Of a stretch of DNA of 64,000 nt, positions 55,993 through 63,912 are shown piece by piece. This stretch comes from Sphingomonas bisphenolicum. GTDB lineage: Bacteria; Pseudomonadota; Alphaproteobacteria; Sphingomonadales; Sphingomonadaceae. Positions within the stretch are counted from its first letter, which is position 1, and each line of letters starts with the position of its first letter. Position numbers and translations under genes: made by a program. Location of the stretch: positions 651,501-715,500 of the forward strand of contig NZ_AP018817.1 in the NCBI RefSeq assembly GCF_024349785.1. The letters are read 5' to 3'. The notes under the pieces were generated by a model. That model saw nothing but the letters and a program-made list of their open reading frames with translations, was not told where the DNA came from and did no database searches.

Positions 55993-56307
55993 TCAATCCA
56001 TGTGAAACAGCAGCGGGAGCGGCCATTCCTTGGGCTGGCTGCCGGGCTGCACCTCCATCAGCGGGGCCATATGGTCCCACCAGCGCTGCATCACCGGATG
56101 GCCGGGCAGCGCATCGCGCTGATTCTCGTCCCGCAGCTTGAGCACCGCAAACAGGCTCAGCGTCCCTTCGTCCAGAAAGATCGAATAGTCATATATGCCC
56201 GCCTGCGACAGCAAGTTGGACAGTTCTGGCCAGATTTCATCATGGCGCTTGCGATACTCGTCCACCACGCCGGGCTTGAGTTGCATCTTGAAGGCGTGGA
56301 TGGACAT
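55993..56307 (-). CDS. rhaM: L-rhamnose mutarotase
   Basis: 104-aa ferredoxin-like protein with the RhaM pattern: FKMQLKPGVVDEYRKRHDEI, the catalytic His in KRHDEIWPEL, YDYSIFLDEGTLSLFAVLKL, and the final MQRWWDHMAPLMEV. It interconverts alpha and beta L-rhamnose, helping the dehydrogenase receive its anomer. First gene of an operon with GH35 and GH105; an operator-like repeat is 15 bases upstream of its start. Confidence 0.93.
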   Translation of the reverse strand: MSIHAFKMQLKPGVVDEYRKRHDEIWPELSNLLSQAGIYDYSIFLDEGTLSLFAVLKLRDENQRDALPGHPVMQRWWDHMAPLMEVQPGSQPKEWPLPLLFHMD

Positions 56308-56321
56308 CGGCGCTCCGTAAT

Positions 56322-56336
56322 ATCCATATTGTGGAA
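56322..56336. promoter_or_regulatory. Candidate IclR operator upstream of rhaM
   Basis: ATCCA-TATTG-TGGAA, the same 5-5-5 inverted pattern, directly before the rhaM-GH35-GH105 operon. Confidence 0.5.
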
Positions 56337-56375
56337 CTTGCTACCTATATTTGGTAGCACTGTCCCGGAGGATCG

Positions 56376-57896
56376 TCAACGCCAGAGCGGGGTGTCGCGC
56401 ACCGAAACATGGCGCACATCGTCGAACGCGAACGGCGGGCGCTGGTCCGGCGCGATGGTTTCGGCGCGCAGCCGGTCGATCGTCAGCCGTTCCACATGGC
56501 GCGCCCATAGCGCCCAGCTTGGCAGCAGGCCGAACATGCTGGGTTCGGGATAGGCGTCGGGCAACTCCGCCGGAACGCGCGCCGCATCGGTCGCCGTGCC
56601 GCCGCCGCGATAGAGAAGATGGATGTCGCGCAGTGTCACGTCGCGGATCGGCTGCCCCGGCAGACCGGCGATGGCGACGGGGAAGCGATGGTCGATGCCG
56701 CGGGCATCGACCTCGCCGATCGCGACATCGCGAATCGCGCCGACGCCGGTTCCGTCCGGCCCGCGCCGCCGGTCGCCGAGCCGCAGGAAAAGCGGTGCGG
56801 TGGTGACATCGCGCATCGTCAGGCGGCGGGCGACGATATGTTCCATAACGCCGCCGTCCACCGTCTCCAGCGCCAGGCCGCGGCAGCGGCTGAAGCGGCA
56901 ATCCTCGATCCGCACATTGCGATAGCCGCCATTGCTTTCGGTGCCGAGCTTGATCCGGCCCGTCACCCTGTCGCGGTCGGGTGCGACCTCCTGCGTGGTT
57001 CGCTTCGTGCCGTCGACCAGCGATCCCATGTCGTAGCCCGACACGTCGCAGTCGCGGATCACTATGTCCTCCGATGCGATCGCCCGGCCCAAGGCAAAGC
57101 TGCTTTTGACCACGATGCCGTCGTCATTGGGCGAATTGACCCGGCAGTGCTCCACCACCACATCGCGTACGCAGTCCAGGTCGATCCCGTCGCGATCGGT
57201 GTCGATCGTCAGCCCGTCGATCCGCAATTCCCGCGTGCCGGTGGCCAGGACCGCGAAATGCCCGCCTTTCAGGATGGTGAAGCCCGACAGGCGGATGTCG
57301 CGCCCGTTCTTCAGCGCGATCGCCTTGTTGCCCAACCCCTGCATCGCCACGGCGTCCGGTTCCAGATGACCGATCTCCGCCGCGCTCATGCCCTGCATCG
57401 ACAGCGGCCGTTCGCCCGCCTGCTTCTTCCAGCGCGCACCGGGGCCATCACGGGTCAGGCCCAGCCCATGGATCAGGCCGGGGCCAACGATCGCGACCTG
57501 CTCGACATCCTCGCCCCAGATCAGGCTGTTGCGCCAATGGCTATGGCCGAAATCCTGGTAGAGTTGGTCTACGTCCGTTTCTGGCAGGTCGTAGCGCCCG
57601 GCGTGGCGCGCCGGATCGGCCGCCTCGATCACCGCGCCCTCGGCCAGCAGCAGCGTCACCCGGCTCCTGAGCCGGATCGAAAAGCAGAGATAGCGCCCGC
57701 GCGGCAGGACGACCGTGCCGCCCCCTGCGGCGGAGGCGGCCTCGATCGCGGCGTTGATCGCGCCACTGTCGATCGCGATCCCATCCCCGTGCGCGCCATG
57801 GCCGCGGACGTCATAGTGGCGCGCGGCATGGGCCGGGAAGACGGGCAGCAGGGCGCTCGCCAGGCCCAGCGTCAGATCGCGGCGGGTCAAGCGCAT
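56376..57896 (-). CDS. GH28 polygalacturonase/rhamnogalacturonase-type enzyme
   Basis: 506 aa. The N-terminus MRLTRRDLTLGLASALLPVF is a canonical twin-arginine signal. The right-handed beta-helix shows the GH28 catalytic series: DTDRDGIDLD, NSPNDDGIVVKS and GRIKLGTES. The third motif, usually GHG, reads SGYDMGS, so the conserved His is absent. Substrate may be rhamnogalacturonan rather than plain polygalacturonate. The ATG at 57896 shares one base with the stop of the acetylesterase (TGATG). Confidence 0.87.
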   Translation of the reverse strand: MRLTRRDLTLGLASALLPVFPAHAARHYDVRGHGAHGDGIAIDSGAINAAIEAASAAGGGTVVLPRGRYLCFSIRLRSRVTLLLAEGAVIEAADPARHAGRYDLPETDVDQLYQDFGHSHWRNSLIWGEDVEQVAIVGPGLIHGLGLTRDGPGARWKKQAGERPLSMQGMSAAEIGHLEPDAVAMQGLGNKAIALKNGRDIRLSGFTILKGGHFAVLATGTRELRIDGLTIDTDRDGIDLDCVRDVVVEHCRVNSPNDDGIVVKSSFALGRAIASEDIVIRDCDVSGYDMGSLVDGTKRTTQEVAPDRDRVTGRIKLGTESNGGYRNVRIEDCRFSRCRGLALETVDGGVMEHIVARRLTMRDVTTAPLFLRLGDRRRGPDGTGVGAIRDVAIGEVDARGIDHRFPVAIAGLPGQPIRDVTLRDIHLLYRGGGTATDAARVPAELPDAYPEPSMFGLLPSWALWARHVERLTIDRLRAETIAPDQRPPFAFDDVRHVSVRDTPLWR

Positions 57897-59116
57897 CAAT
57901 TGCCCGCCGGCCGCTGATCGCTGCGGATCAGGCTGGGGGCGATGGCGATCGCATCCGCTGCGGGTGGCCGGTTGGGGGTAAAGGCGGGCATCGTCACATG
58001 CGTCGCCAGCGCGGGAATCTGCATGCGAATCCGTTCCGCCACTGCGCTGGCCAGCAGCCAGGCGCCATAATTGTCATGGTGCGTCCTGTCCTTGCCGCCA
58101 TCGTTGAAAGCGGTCGGCGCGACCGCCGGCCCCAATGCCTCATAGATGGCCCGGCTGTCGGCATTGAGGTCGATCAGCGGCACCTGCTCTTCCACCGCGA
58201 GCTTGCGCGCCGCCGCCGCATAGGCGCCCAGCGTATCGAGAATCTTCCCCTGCGCATCGAAATTGCGCCGTTCGGGCGACGTCACCAGCACCGGATGCGC
58301 GCCGCGCCGCCGCGCTTCGGCGATATAGGCGCGGAGCCAGGCGACATAGCCCGTCCCGGCATCGAGATAGGTTTGCGGCCATTCCTTCTTCTGGTCGTTA
58401 TGGCCGAACTGGATGAACAGCCAGTCGCCGGGCTTCATGCGCGCCAGCAACTTGTCGAGGCGCAGGTCAGTCAGGAAGGATTTGAGCGTCGCGCCCGACT
58501 TGGCATGGTTGGCGACCACGATCCCGTCGTCCAGCATCGCCGGCAGCATCTGGCCCCAGCTTGCGGCCGGTTCGGCATATTGGTCGGTCACGGTCGAATC
58601 GCCGGCCAGGAAGAGCGTGGGTGCGATCACGGGTTCGATCCGTACCGATTGCACCGCCGGCCGGCCGAGAAATTCCAGCGTCAGCTTCTCGTCCCAGGTC
58701 GCTTCCTGCGCTTCGCGCGCGTCGATCCGCACCGCGCGGCCGCCCGGTGCATTGGGCGGCGGGGGCGTCAATGCGGGGGTGCGGATATTGACCAGGAAGC
58801 TGCGTTCGACACTCTCGCCCCGGCGCGTGACGATATGGTTCAGCATCAGCCGCCGCGCTTCCGCCTTGACGCTGGTGTCGCCTGTTTGGCGGGCATCGCC
58901 CAGCCGCACCGTAACGCGATAATCACCTTCGGGCAGCGCTGCCGAAAAAAGGAAGCCCTGCGCGCCGCCGCCTGGTTCCACGCCATGGCCGCCATGCACA
59001 TAGGGATGCCGCCATTCCGCCGATCCGGCACGCAGGTCGAAACTCTGCACGGCTGGGAGGGCAGTGGCGGTCAGCATCCATGCGAGGGAAGTGGAAAGCG
59101 GCATGAAGCGAAGCAT
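57896..59116 (-). CDS. Rhamnogalacturonan acetylesterase (SGNH family)
   Basis: 406 aa. Signal peptide at the start, then an N-terminal beta domain (about 20-150, HPYVHGGHGVEPGGGAQGFL), then the SGNH domain with the RGAE signature AGDSTVTDQ (about 170), FGHNDQK (about 238) and DRTHHDNYGA (about 343). It removes acetyl groups from the rhamnogalacturonan backbone. The ATG at 59116 is my choice; an ATG at 59104 is equally possible because neither has a strong ribosome site. It is coupled to GH28 downstream. Confidence 0.88.
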   Translation of the reverse strand: MLRFMPLSTSLAWMLTATALPAVQSFDLRAGSAEWRHPYVHGGHGVEPGGGAQGFLFSAALPEGDYRVTVRLGDARQTGDTSVKAEARRLMLNHIVTRRGESVERSFLVNIRTPALTPPPPNAPGGRAVRIDAREAQEATWDEKLTLEFLGRPAVQSVRIEPVIAPTLFLAGDSTVTDQYAEPAASWGQMLPAMLDDGIVVANHAKSGATLKSFLTDLRLDKLLARMKPGDWLFIQFGHNDQKKEWPQTYLDAGTGYVAWLRAYIAEARRRGAHPVLVTSPERRNFDAQGKILDTLGAYAAAARKLAVEEQVPLIDLNADSRAIYEALGPAVAPTAFNDGGKDRTHHDNYGAWLLASAVAERIRMQIPALATHVTMPAFTPNRPPAADAIAIAPSLIRSDQRPAGN

Positions 59117-59220
59117 CCCATCGGATAAGAAGAGGGAACGCCGCGGCGCCACAGCGCTCCCCCAGATCAAACCGCCCGTGCAGAGGCGGCTGGATAAAAA
59201 TCCCATTAAATAGATTATCG

Positions 59221-59235
59221 ATCCATATATAGGGA
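59221..59235. promoter_or_regulatory. Candidate IclR operator upstream of the acetylesterase-GH28 operon
   Basis: ATCCA-TATAT-AGGGA, about 105 bases before the acetylesterase start. Confidence 0.4.
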
Positions 59236-59286
59236 TACACTGATGGTCAATCGGCTTTGGCGGTTGAGGAACTGAGCGTGCAGATG

Positions 59287-59301
59287 GCCCACATTGTGGA
59301 C
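59287..59301. promoter_or_regulatory. Candidate IclR operator, distal site of the TonB receptor
   Basis: GCCCA-CATTG-TGGAC in the divergent region between the acetylesterase and TonB receptor genes; could serve both. Confidence 0.45.
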
Positions 59302-59363
59302 ATGAAAATCACATGATGATTTTTCTGGCAATTGTCAGACTAGCGATATAGGATGATACCTCA

Positions 59364-59378
59364 GTTCACATAGTGGGA
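59364..59378. promoter_or_regulatory. Candidate IclR operator, proximal site of the TonB receptor
   Basis: GTTCA-CATAG-TGGGA, 49 bases before the receptor start and 62 bases downstream of the site at 59287. Confidence 0.45.
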
Positions 59379-59427
59379 CACGATGGACGTCATAAGCGAT
59401 GGCGCCCGTGACAAATGGGGAGGATTT

Positions 59428-62370
59428 ATGTTGCACACCCGTTCCGCGTTCGCCCGCCGCAGCTCGGCCCTTGCGATCGCCTCCATGCTGCTGGTTGCTG
59501 CGCCGGCGATCGCCCAGGAACAGCCGGCGGTCGATCGTCCGGCCGCGGATCCGGGTGTCGCCGACATCGTCGTCACCGGCTTCCGCGCTTCGCTCAGCAG
59601 CGCGCTTGGCATGAAGCGCAAGGAAGCCGCGGCGATCGATTCGATCGTTGCGGAGGATATCGGCAAATTTCCCGACTCCAATCTCGCCGAATCGATGCAG
59701 CGCGTGCCCGGCGTAGCGCTGGCGCGCGGCGATGGCGGCGAGGGGCGCAATATTTCGGTCCGTGGCCTGGGCGCCGGCTTCACCCGGGTCCGCATCAATG
59801 GGATGGAAGGCACGGCGCAGACCGGCTCGTCCGACATTTACGGCGCGGGCAACAACGGCCGCAGCTTCGACTTCAACGTCTTCCCGACCGAAATCTTTTC
59901 GGCGCTTTCGGTCCGCAAGACGCCCTCGGCCGATGTGGAGGAAGGCTCGCTGGGCGCAACCGTCGACCTGACCGCCCCCAAGCCGTTCGACCAGAAGGAC
60001 GATTTCGTCCTCTCCATGACCGCGCGCGGCGTCTATAACGAGCTGTCCAAGAAGGTCGATCCGCGCGCCTCGCTGTTGATCTCCAAGCAATTCGGCGACA
60101 GCGGCTTCGGCATCCTCGGCTCGGTCGCCTATCAAAAGCGCCACATCCGCGAAGTCGGCTATTCGGCGGTCGATATCCTGTCCGCCAACACCAATGGCGG
60201 TTTCTGTTCGCCGATCGGCTTCGCGCCGCAAAATCCGGCGGACAATGCGATCAAGGGGGCCGATGCACTCAACTGCTCGACCGGCAATCCGCGCACCAGC
60301 ACCAACGCCGCCTATCAGGCCATCCAGGATCTACGCCGCGACGACCTGTCCGGCGTGGCGGGCAGCGGCGCCTTCCTGCCGCGCATCCCGCGCTACCTCA
60401 ACAGCGAGCAAAATCAGGAACGGATCGGCGGATCGCTGACACTGCAATTCCAGCCCGACGACCAGACCGACATTTCCGTCGATTTCCTCTATTCCCGCTT
60501 CGAAGTGACGCGGCGCGACAATTATATCGCCGCCATCTCCTTCGCCCGGTCGGCCGCCAATAACGGCCAGCCGATGACGTCGGTGCGCGACATCGCATTC
60601 GACGAAAACGGCTCGCTGGTTCATGGCGTGTTCGACGGCGTGGACGTGCGGTCCGAAGGGCTTGTCGACCATTTCGTGTCCACCTTCAAACAGGCCAATG
60701 TCAACTTCAGGCGCCAGCTGAACGACAGCCTGGAGGTGAGCGGCATCGTCGGCTTCAACCGCTCGATCTGGGACGGGAAGAAGCGGCTCCAGACCTTCAT
60801 GGACGCGATCGACACCGATAATTTCACGATCGACTTCCGCGACGGCGGCACCACGCCAAAGCTCGGCTTCGGCATCGACGTCAACGATCCGGCCAGCTTC
60901 ACCTATGGTCCGGGTCGCGCCGACGGCACCGTGCTGGGGGGCTTCAGCTTCCAGGGCAAGCCATCGCGCAACAAGACCGACAATCTGACCGCCGAGGCCA
61001 ATCTCAAATGGACCGTCAGCGACGCCTTCTCGATCCGCGCCGGCGCCCAATATCGGCGCAGCGACTTCCTGTCCACCTTCCTGCGTCCCTATACCGCCGA
61101 CACCGTGGTCCGCGCGCTGCCCGCCGGCACGAGCCTGGCCGACATCACCCGTACGATCAGCGGTGTCGACAAGCTATGGGGCAATGGCGCGCCGGCCAGT
61201 TGGGTCGCGATCGATCCGGAAAAATGGGCCAGCACTTTCGGGTTCGATTCGGTCCGCTATTGCGGGGTCGAATGCGGCGGCGGACGCAGCCGGGTGCGCG
61301 AAGAGGTGAGCAGCGCCTATCTGATGGCCAATTTCGACCTGGAGGATGCGATCGGCATCGGCATCCGCGGCGATGCTGGCCTGCGCTACGTCAAGACCGA
61401 CATGCTGTCGTCGGGCTATGTCACGGTGGCCAGCGCCGCTTCGCCCACCGGCCTCACCGGCCAGTTCGCGGCGGCCAAGAACAGCTATGACGACTGGCTG
61501 CCGTCGGCCAATATCGTGGTCGAGCCGATGGACAATCTGCTGCTGCGCTTCTCCGGCGCCAAGGTGCTGGCGCGGCCCGAACTGGGCCTGCTGACCCCGA
61601 CCAGCGGGGTCAATCCGGTGACCCGTGTCGGCAACGTCAACAATCCCTTCCTCGACCCCATTCGGGCGACCACCTTCGACGTGGCGGTCGAATGGTATTT
61701 CCGCCCCGGCTCGCTGCTCTCGGCCGCCTTCTTCTATAAGGACATCAAGAGCTTCATCCAGAATGTGAACAGCCAGATCCCATTCAACCAGCTCGGCCTT
61801 CCAGATGCGCTGCTGGAAAACAGCAATACCCTGCCGACCGAATTGTTCACCGTGTCGCAGCCGTTCAACACGCCGGGCGGCAAGCTCAAGGGCATCGAGC
61901 TGAACGCCCAGATCCCCTTCACCTTCTTCGACGGGTTCCTCGGCAATTTCGGCTTCCTGGGCAATTACACCCGCGTCACGTCGAAGATCGAATATATCCT
62001 CGCCAGCGTGAACGGCGTGCCGACCGTGACGACCACGGCGGACCTGGTCGGCCTGTCCAAGAACACGGCGTCGGCAACGCTTTATTATGAGGATGAGAAA
62101 TTCTCGATCCGCACTACCGGCAATTTCCGTGACAAGTTCATCCGCGGCATCCCCGCCTCGCCGGGCAGCGACCTGCAGGGCAATGCCAAAACCTTCTTCA
62201 TGGACGCGTCGGCCAGCTATAATGTCACCGACCGGCTGAAGATCATGGTGGAGGCGACCAATCTGACCGACGAGCAGAACCGGCTCTATATCGATAGCCA
62301 GCGGCAGGACACCTTGTTCGAGACCCGGATCGGCCGGACCTTCACCTTCGGCGTCACCTACCGGATGTAA
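59428..62370 (+). CDS. TonB-dependent receptor of the pectin locus
   Basis: 980 aa. Signal peptide to about residue 29 (APAIAQ), TonB-box region (VADIVVTGFRASLSSAL), plug domain (about 45-170, FPDSNLAESMQRVPGVAL, GRNISVRGLGAGFTRVRING) and a beta-barrel to the C-terminus. The N-terminal style (GFRASLSSAL...MKRKEAAAIDSIVAEDIGKF) is that of the Xanthomonas/Caulobacter carbohydrate-receptor subgroup, so it should import pectic oligosaccharides through the outer membrane. The ATG at 59428 has GGGGAGGA upstream. Two candidate operators precede it. Confidence 0.92.
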   Translation: MLHTRSAFARRSSALAIASMLLVAAPAIAQEQPAVDRPAADPGVADIVVTGFRASLSSALGMKRKEAAAIDSIVAEDIGKFPDSNLAESMQRVPGVALARGDGGEGRNISVRGLGAGFTRVRINGMEGTAQTGSSDIYGAGNNGRSFDFNVFPTEIFSALSVRKTPSADVEEGSLGATVDLTAPKPFDQKDDFVLSMTARGVYNELSKKVDPRASLLISKQFGDSGFGILGSVAYQKRHIREVGYSAVDILSANTNGGFCSPIGFAPQNPADNAIKGADALNCSTGNPRTSTNAAYQAIQDLRRDDLSGVAGSGAFLPRIPRYLNSEQNQERIGGSLTLQFQPDDQTDISVDFLYSRFEVTRRDNYIAAISFARSAANNGQPMTSVRDIAFDENGSLVHGVFDGVDVRSEGLVDHFVSTFKQANVNFRRQLNDSLEVSGIVGFNRSIWDGKKRLQTFMDAIDTDNFTIDFRDGGTTPKLGFGIDVNDPASFTYGPGRADGTVLGGFSFQGKPSRNKTDNLTAEANLKWTVSDAFSIRAGAQYRRSDFLSTFLRPYTADTVVRALPAGTSLADITRTISGVDKLWGNGAPASWVAIDPEKWASTFGFDSVRYCGVECGGGRSRVREEVSSAYLMANFDLEDAIGIGIRGDAGLRYVKTDMLSSGYVTVASAASPTGLTGQFAAAKNSYDDWLPSANIVVEPMDNLLLRFSGAKVLARPELGLLTPTSGVNPVTRVGNVNNPFLDPIRATTFDVAVEWYFRPGSLLSAAFFYKDIKSFIQNVNSQIPFNQLGLPDALLENSNTLPTELFTVSQPFNTPGGKLKGIELNAQIPFTFFDGFLGNFGFLGNYTRVTSKIEYILASVNGVPTVTTTADLVGLSKNTASATLYYEDEKFSIRTTGNFRDKFIRGIPASPGSDLQGNAKTFFMDASASYNVTDRLKIMVEATNLTDEQNRLYIDSQRQDTLFETRIGRTFTFGVTYRM

Positions 62371-62397
62371 TGCGCCTAAAGCTCCTCCCCCAACCTC

Positions 62398-62429
62398 AAG
62401 GGCGCGGCCACCCCGGTGACCGCGCCCTT
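62398..62429 (+). terminator. Terminator hairpin after the TonB receptor gene
   Basis: AAGGGCGCGG (62398-62407) pairs exactly with CCGCGCCCTT (62420-62429), and the loop can add CACC/GGTG pairs. ATTGTG follows. It may also end the convergent IclR transcript. Confidence 0.7.
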
Positions 62430-62458
62430 ATTGTGTCCAGCGATCGGGCGCGCCAATC

Positions 62459-63250
62459 CTATCGGCGCGGTCCGCTATAACCCACTGCGGCGCCGATCTG
62501 CTCGGCCGACCGCATCACCTCCTCGGCCAGCCCCGGCCGCAGGGCGTCGGTCAGATAATGGGCGGCGCTGGCGATCGAGATGGCGATGCAGATCTGCCCC
62601 CTGGCGTCACGGATCGGCACCGCGATCGACCGCACGCCATCGCCCAGTTCGCTGTCATGCAACACTTCGCCGCGCGCCTTGTGCGCGCGCATCTCGGCGA
62701 CATAGGCCTGGATCTGCGCCGGCGTCGCCTTGCCGTCCCTGGCCTCGACATAGAGGCGCTCCCATGTCTCTTCCGTCTCGTCCAGCAACAGCGCCTTGCC
62801 GAGGCCCGTCTCCGCGATCGGGCGGCGATCGCCCGGCGCGGTGGCGACGCGCAGCCGCTGGGTGCCGGTCACCCGGTCCAGATGGCGCGACCAGTCGCCC
62901 TCGCGCTTGCCGACGAAGACGCAAAATCCGGTGCGTTCGGACAGGAGTTCCATGAAGGGGCGGGCAAGGCGGACATAATCGATCTGCTCGGTCGCCAGCA
63001 CGCCCAGTTGCAGCAGCTTGGGACCGAGCGCGAACCCGTCGCGCGTCACCGCGAGATAATTGCGCGATTTGAGCGCCTGCACCAGCCGATGCGCGGTGGT
63101 CTTGCTCATGCCCAGCTTGCGGGCCAGGTCGGCGGCGCGGATCGGACCGTCGATCACCTCGTCCATGATGTCGAGCGCGCGCATCAACGTCTGCGTGCCC
63201 TTCACTGCTTCCTGCTTCTCGTCGCCGTCCTGCATGATGCCTTCGTCCAC
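62459..63250 (-). CDS. IclR-family transcriptional regulator, second copy
   Basis: 263 aa. Helix-turn-helix at about residues 22-75 (TLMRALDIMDEVIDGPIRAA, ARKLGMSKTTAHRLVQALKS) and effector domain with ETGLGKALLLDE and IAVPIRDARGQICIAISIAS. It resembles the regulator at 42188 in both domains, so the two are paralogues. The start is GTG 63250 or ATG 63235; the latter has GAAGG 4 bases upstream. Two copies of the inverted repeat lie just upstream, suggesting autoregulation. It is convergent with the TonB receptor. Confidence 0.9.
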   Translation of the reverse strand: MDEGIMQDGDEKQEAVKGTQTLMRALDIMDEVIDGPIRAADLARKLGMSKTTAHRLVQALKSRNYLAVTRDGFALGPKLLQLGVLATEQIDYVRLARPFMELLSERTGFCVFVGKREGDWSRHLDRVTGTQRLRVATAPGDRRPIAETGLGKALLLDETEETWERLYVEARDGKATPAQIQAYVAEMRAHKARGEVLHDSELGDGVRSIAVPIRDARGQICIAISIASAAHYLTDALRPGLAEEVMRSAEQIGAAVGYSGPRR

Positions 63251-63256
63251 TTACCG

Positions 63257-63271
63257 TCCCACATAATGGGC
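63257..63271. promoter_or_regulatory. Candidate IclR operator 1 at the second IclR gene
   Basis: TCCCA-CATAA-TGGGC, a nearly perfect inverted repeat directly before the regulator start. Confidence 0.5.
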
Positions 63272-63274
63272 GCG

Positions 63275-63289
63275 TTCCATATAGCGGAA
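63275..63289. promoter_or_regulatory. Candidate IclR operator 2 at the second IclR gene
   Basis: TTCCA-TATAG-CGGAA, centred 18 bases from the first site; tandem operators are common for IclR proteins. Confidence 0.4.
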
Positions 63290-63339
63290 GCATATCGGCC
63301 AAATTGGGCAGTTTGTCAGCCGCTTTGTGGTCGCCATGC

Positions 63340-63374
63340 AAAAGCCCGCCGGTCATCTCCACCGGCGGGCTTTT
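63340..63374 (-). terminator. Terminator downstream of pal
   Basis: AAAAGCCCGCCGG at 63340-63352 pairs with CCGGCGGGCTTTT at 63362-63374. Symmetric A and T runs allow it to work in both directions. Confidence 0.85.
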
Positions 63375-63396
63375 CAGCCATGCGAAGGCCAGCGGA

Positions 63397-63912
63397 TCAA
63401 TATTGGATGGTGACGGTCACCGCGCGGCGATTCTGCGCCCAGCTTGCTTCGTCCGAGCCCAGCGCTGCCGGCCGTTCCTTGCCATAGCTGACGGTGGTGA
63501 TGCGGCCGGGCGCGATGCCCAGCGAGGCGAGATAGTTTTTGGCCGCATTGGCGCGGCGTTCGCCCAGCGCGATATTATAGTCGCGGGTGCCGCGTTCGTC
63601 GGCATGACCCTCGATCGTCACGCGCACCGACGGATTCTGCTGCAACCATGCGGCCTGGCTCTGCAACGTCGCCTGGTCCTCGGCATCGACATCATATTGG
63701 TCGAGGCCGAAGAAGATGCGGTCCGACGATACCGACGCGACGAAATCCTCCTGGCTGCCCTTGACCGGGCCGCCGGAACCGACCGGCCCGCTAGGGGCGG
63801 TCGTGCCACCGGTGCCGCCAGGGGCAGGGGGCAGTTCGGCCGGCGGCTTTTTCGAACAGGCGGCCAGCGCGATGATGGCGGTCGCCATCAACAGAGTCCG
63901 GGACAGTTTCAT
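63397..63912 (-). CDS. pal: Peptidoglycan-associated lipoprotein Pal
   Basis: 171 aa. Signal peptide ending in the lipobox LAAC (AIIALAACSKK), a Pro/Gly-rich linker, and the OmpA-like peptidoglycan-binding domain (about 65-170) with IFFGLDQYDVDAEDQATL, EGHADERGTRDYNIALGERR and RRAVTVTIQY. Pal anchors the outer membrane to the wall as part of Tol-Pal. AAGGAGA lies about 6 bases upstream of the ATG. tolB is expected just beyond the right edge. Confidence 0.95.
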   Translation of the reverse strand: MKLSRTLLMATAIIALAACSKKPPAELPPAPGGTGGTTAPSGPVGSGGPVKGSQEDFVASVSSDRIFFGLDQYDVDAEDQATLQSQAAWLQQNPSVRVTIEGHADERGTRDYNIALGERRANAAKNYLASLGIAPGRITTVSYGKERPAALGSDEASWAQNRRAVTVTIQY

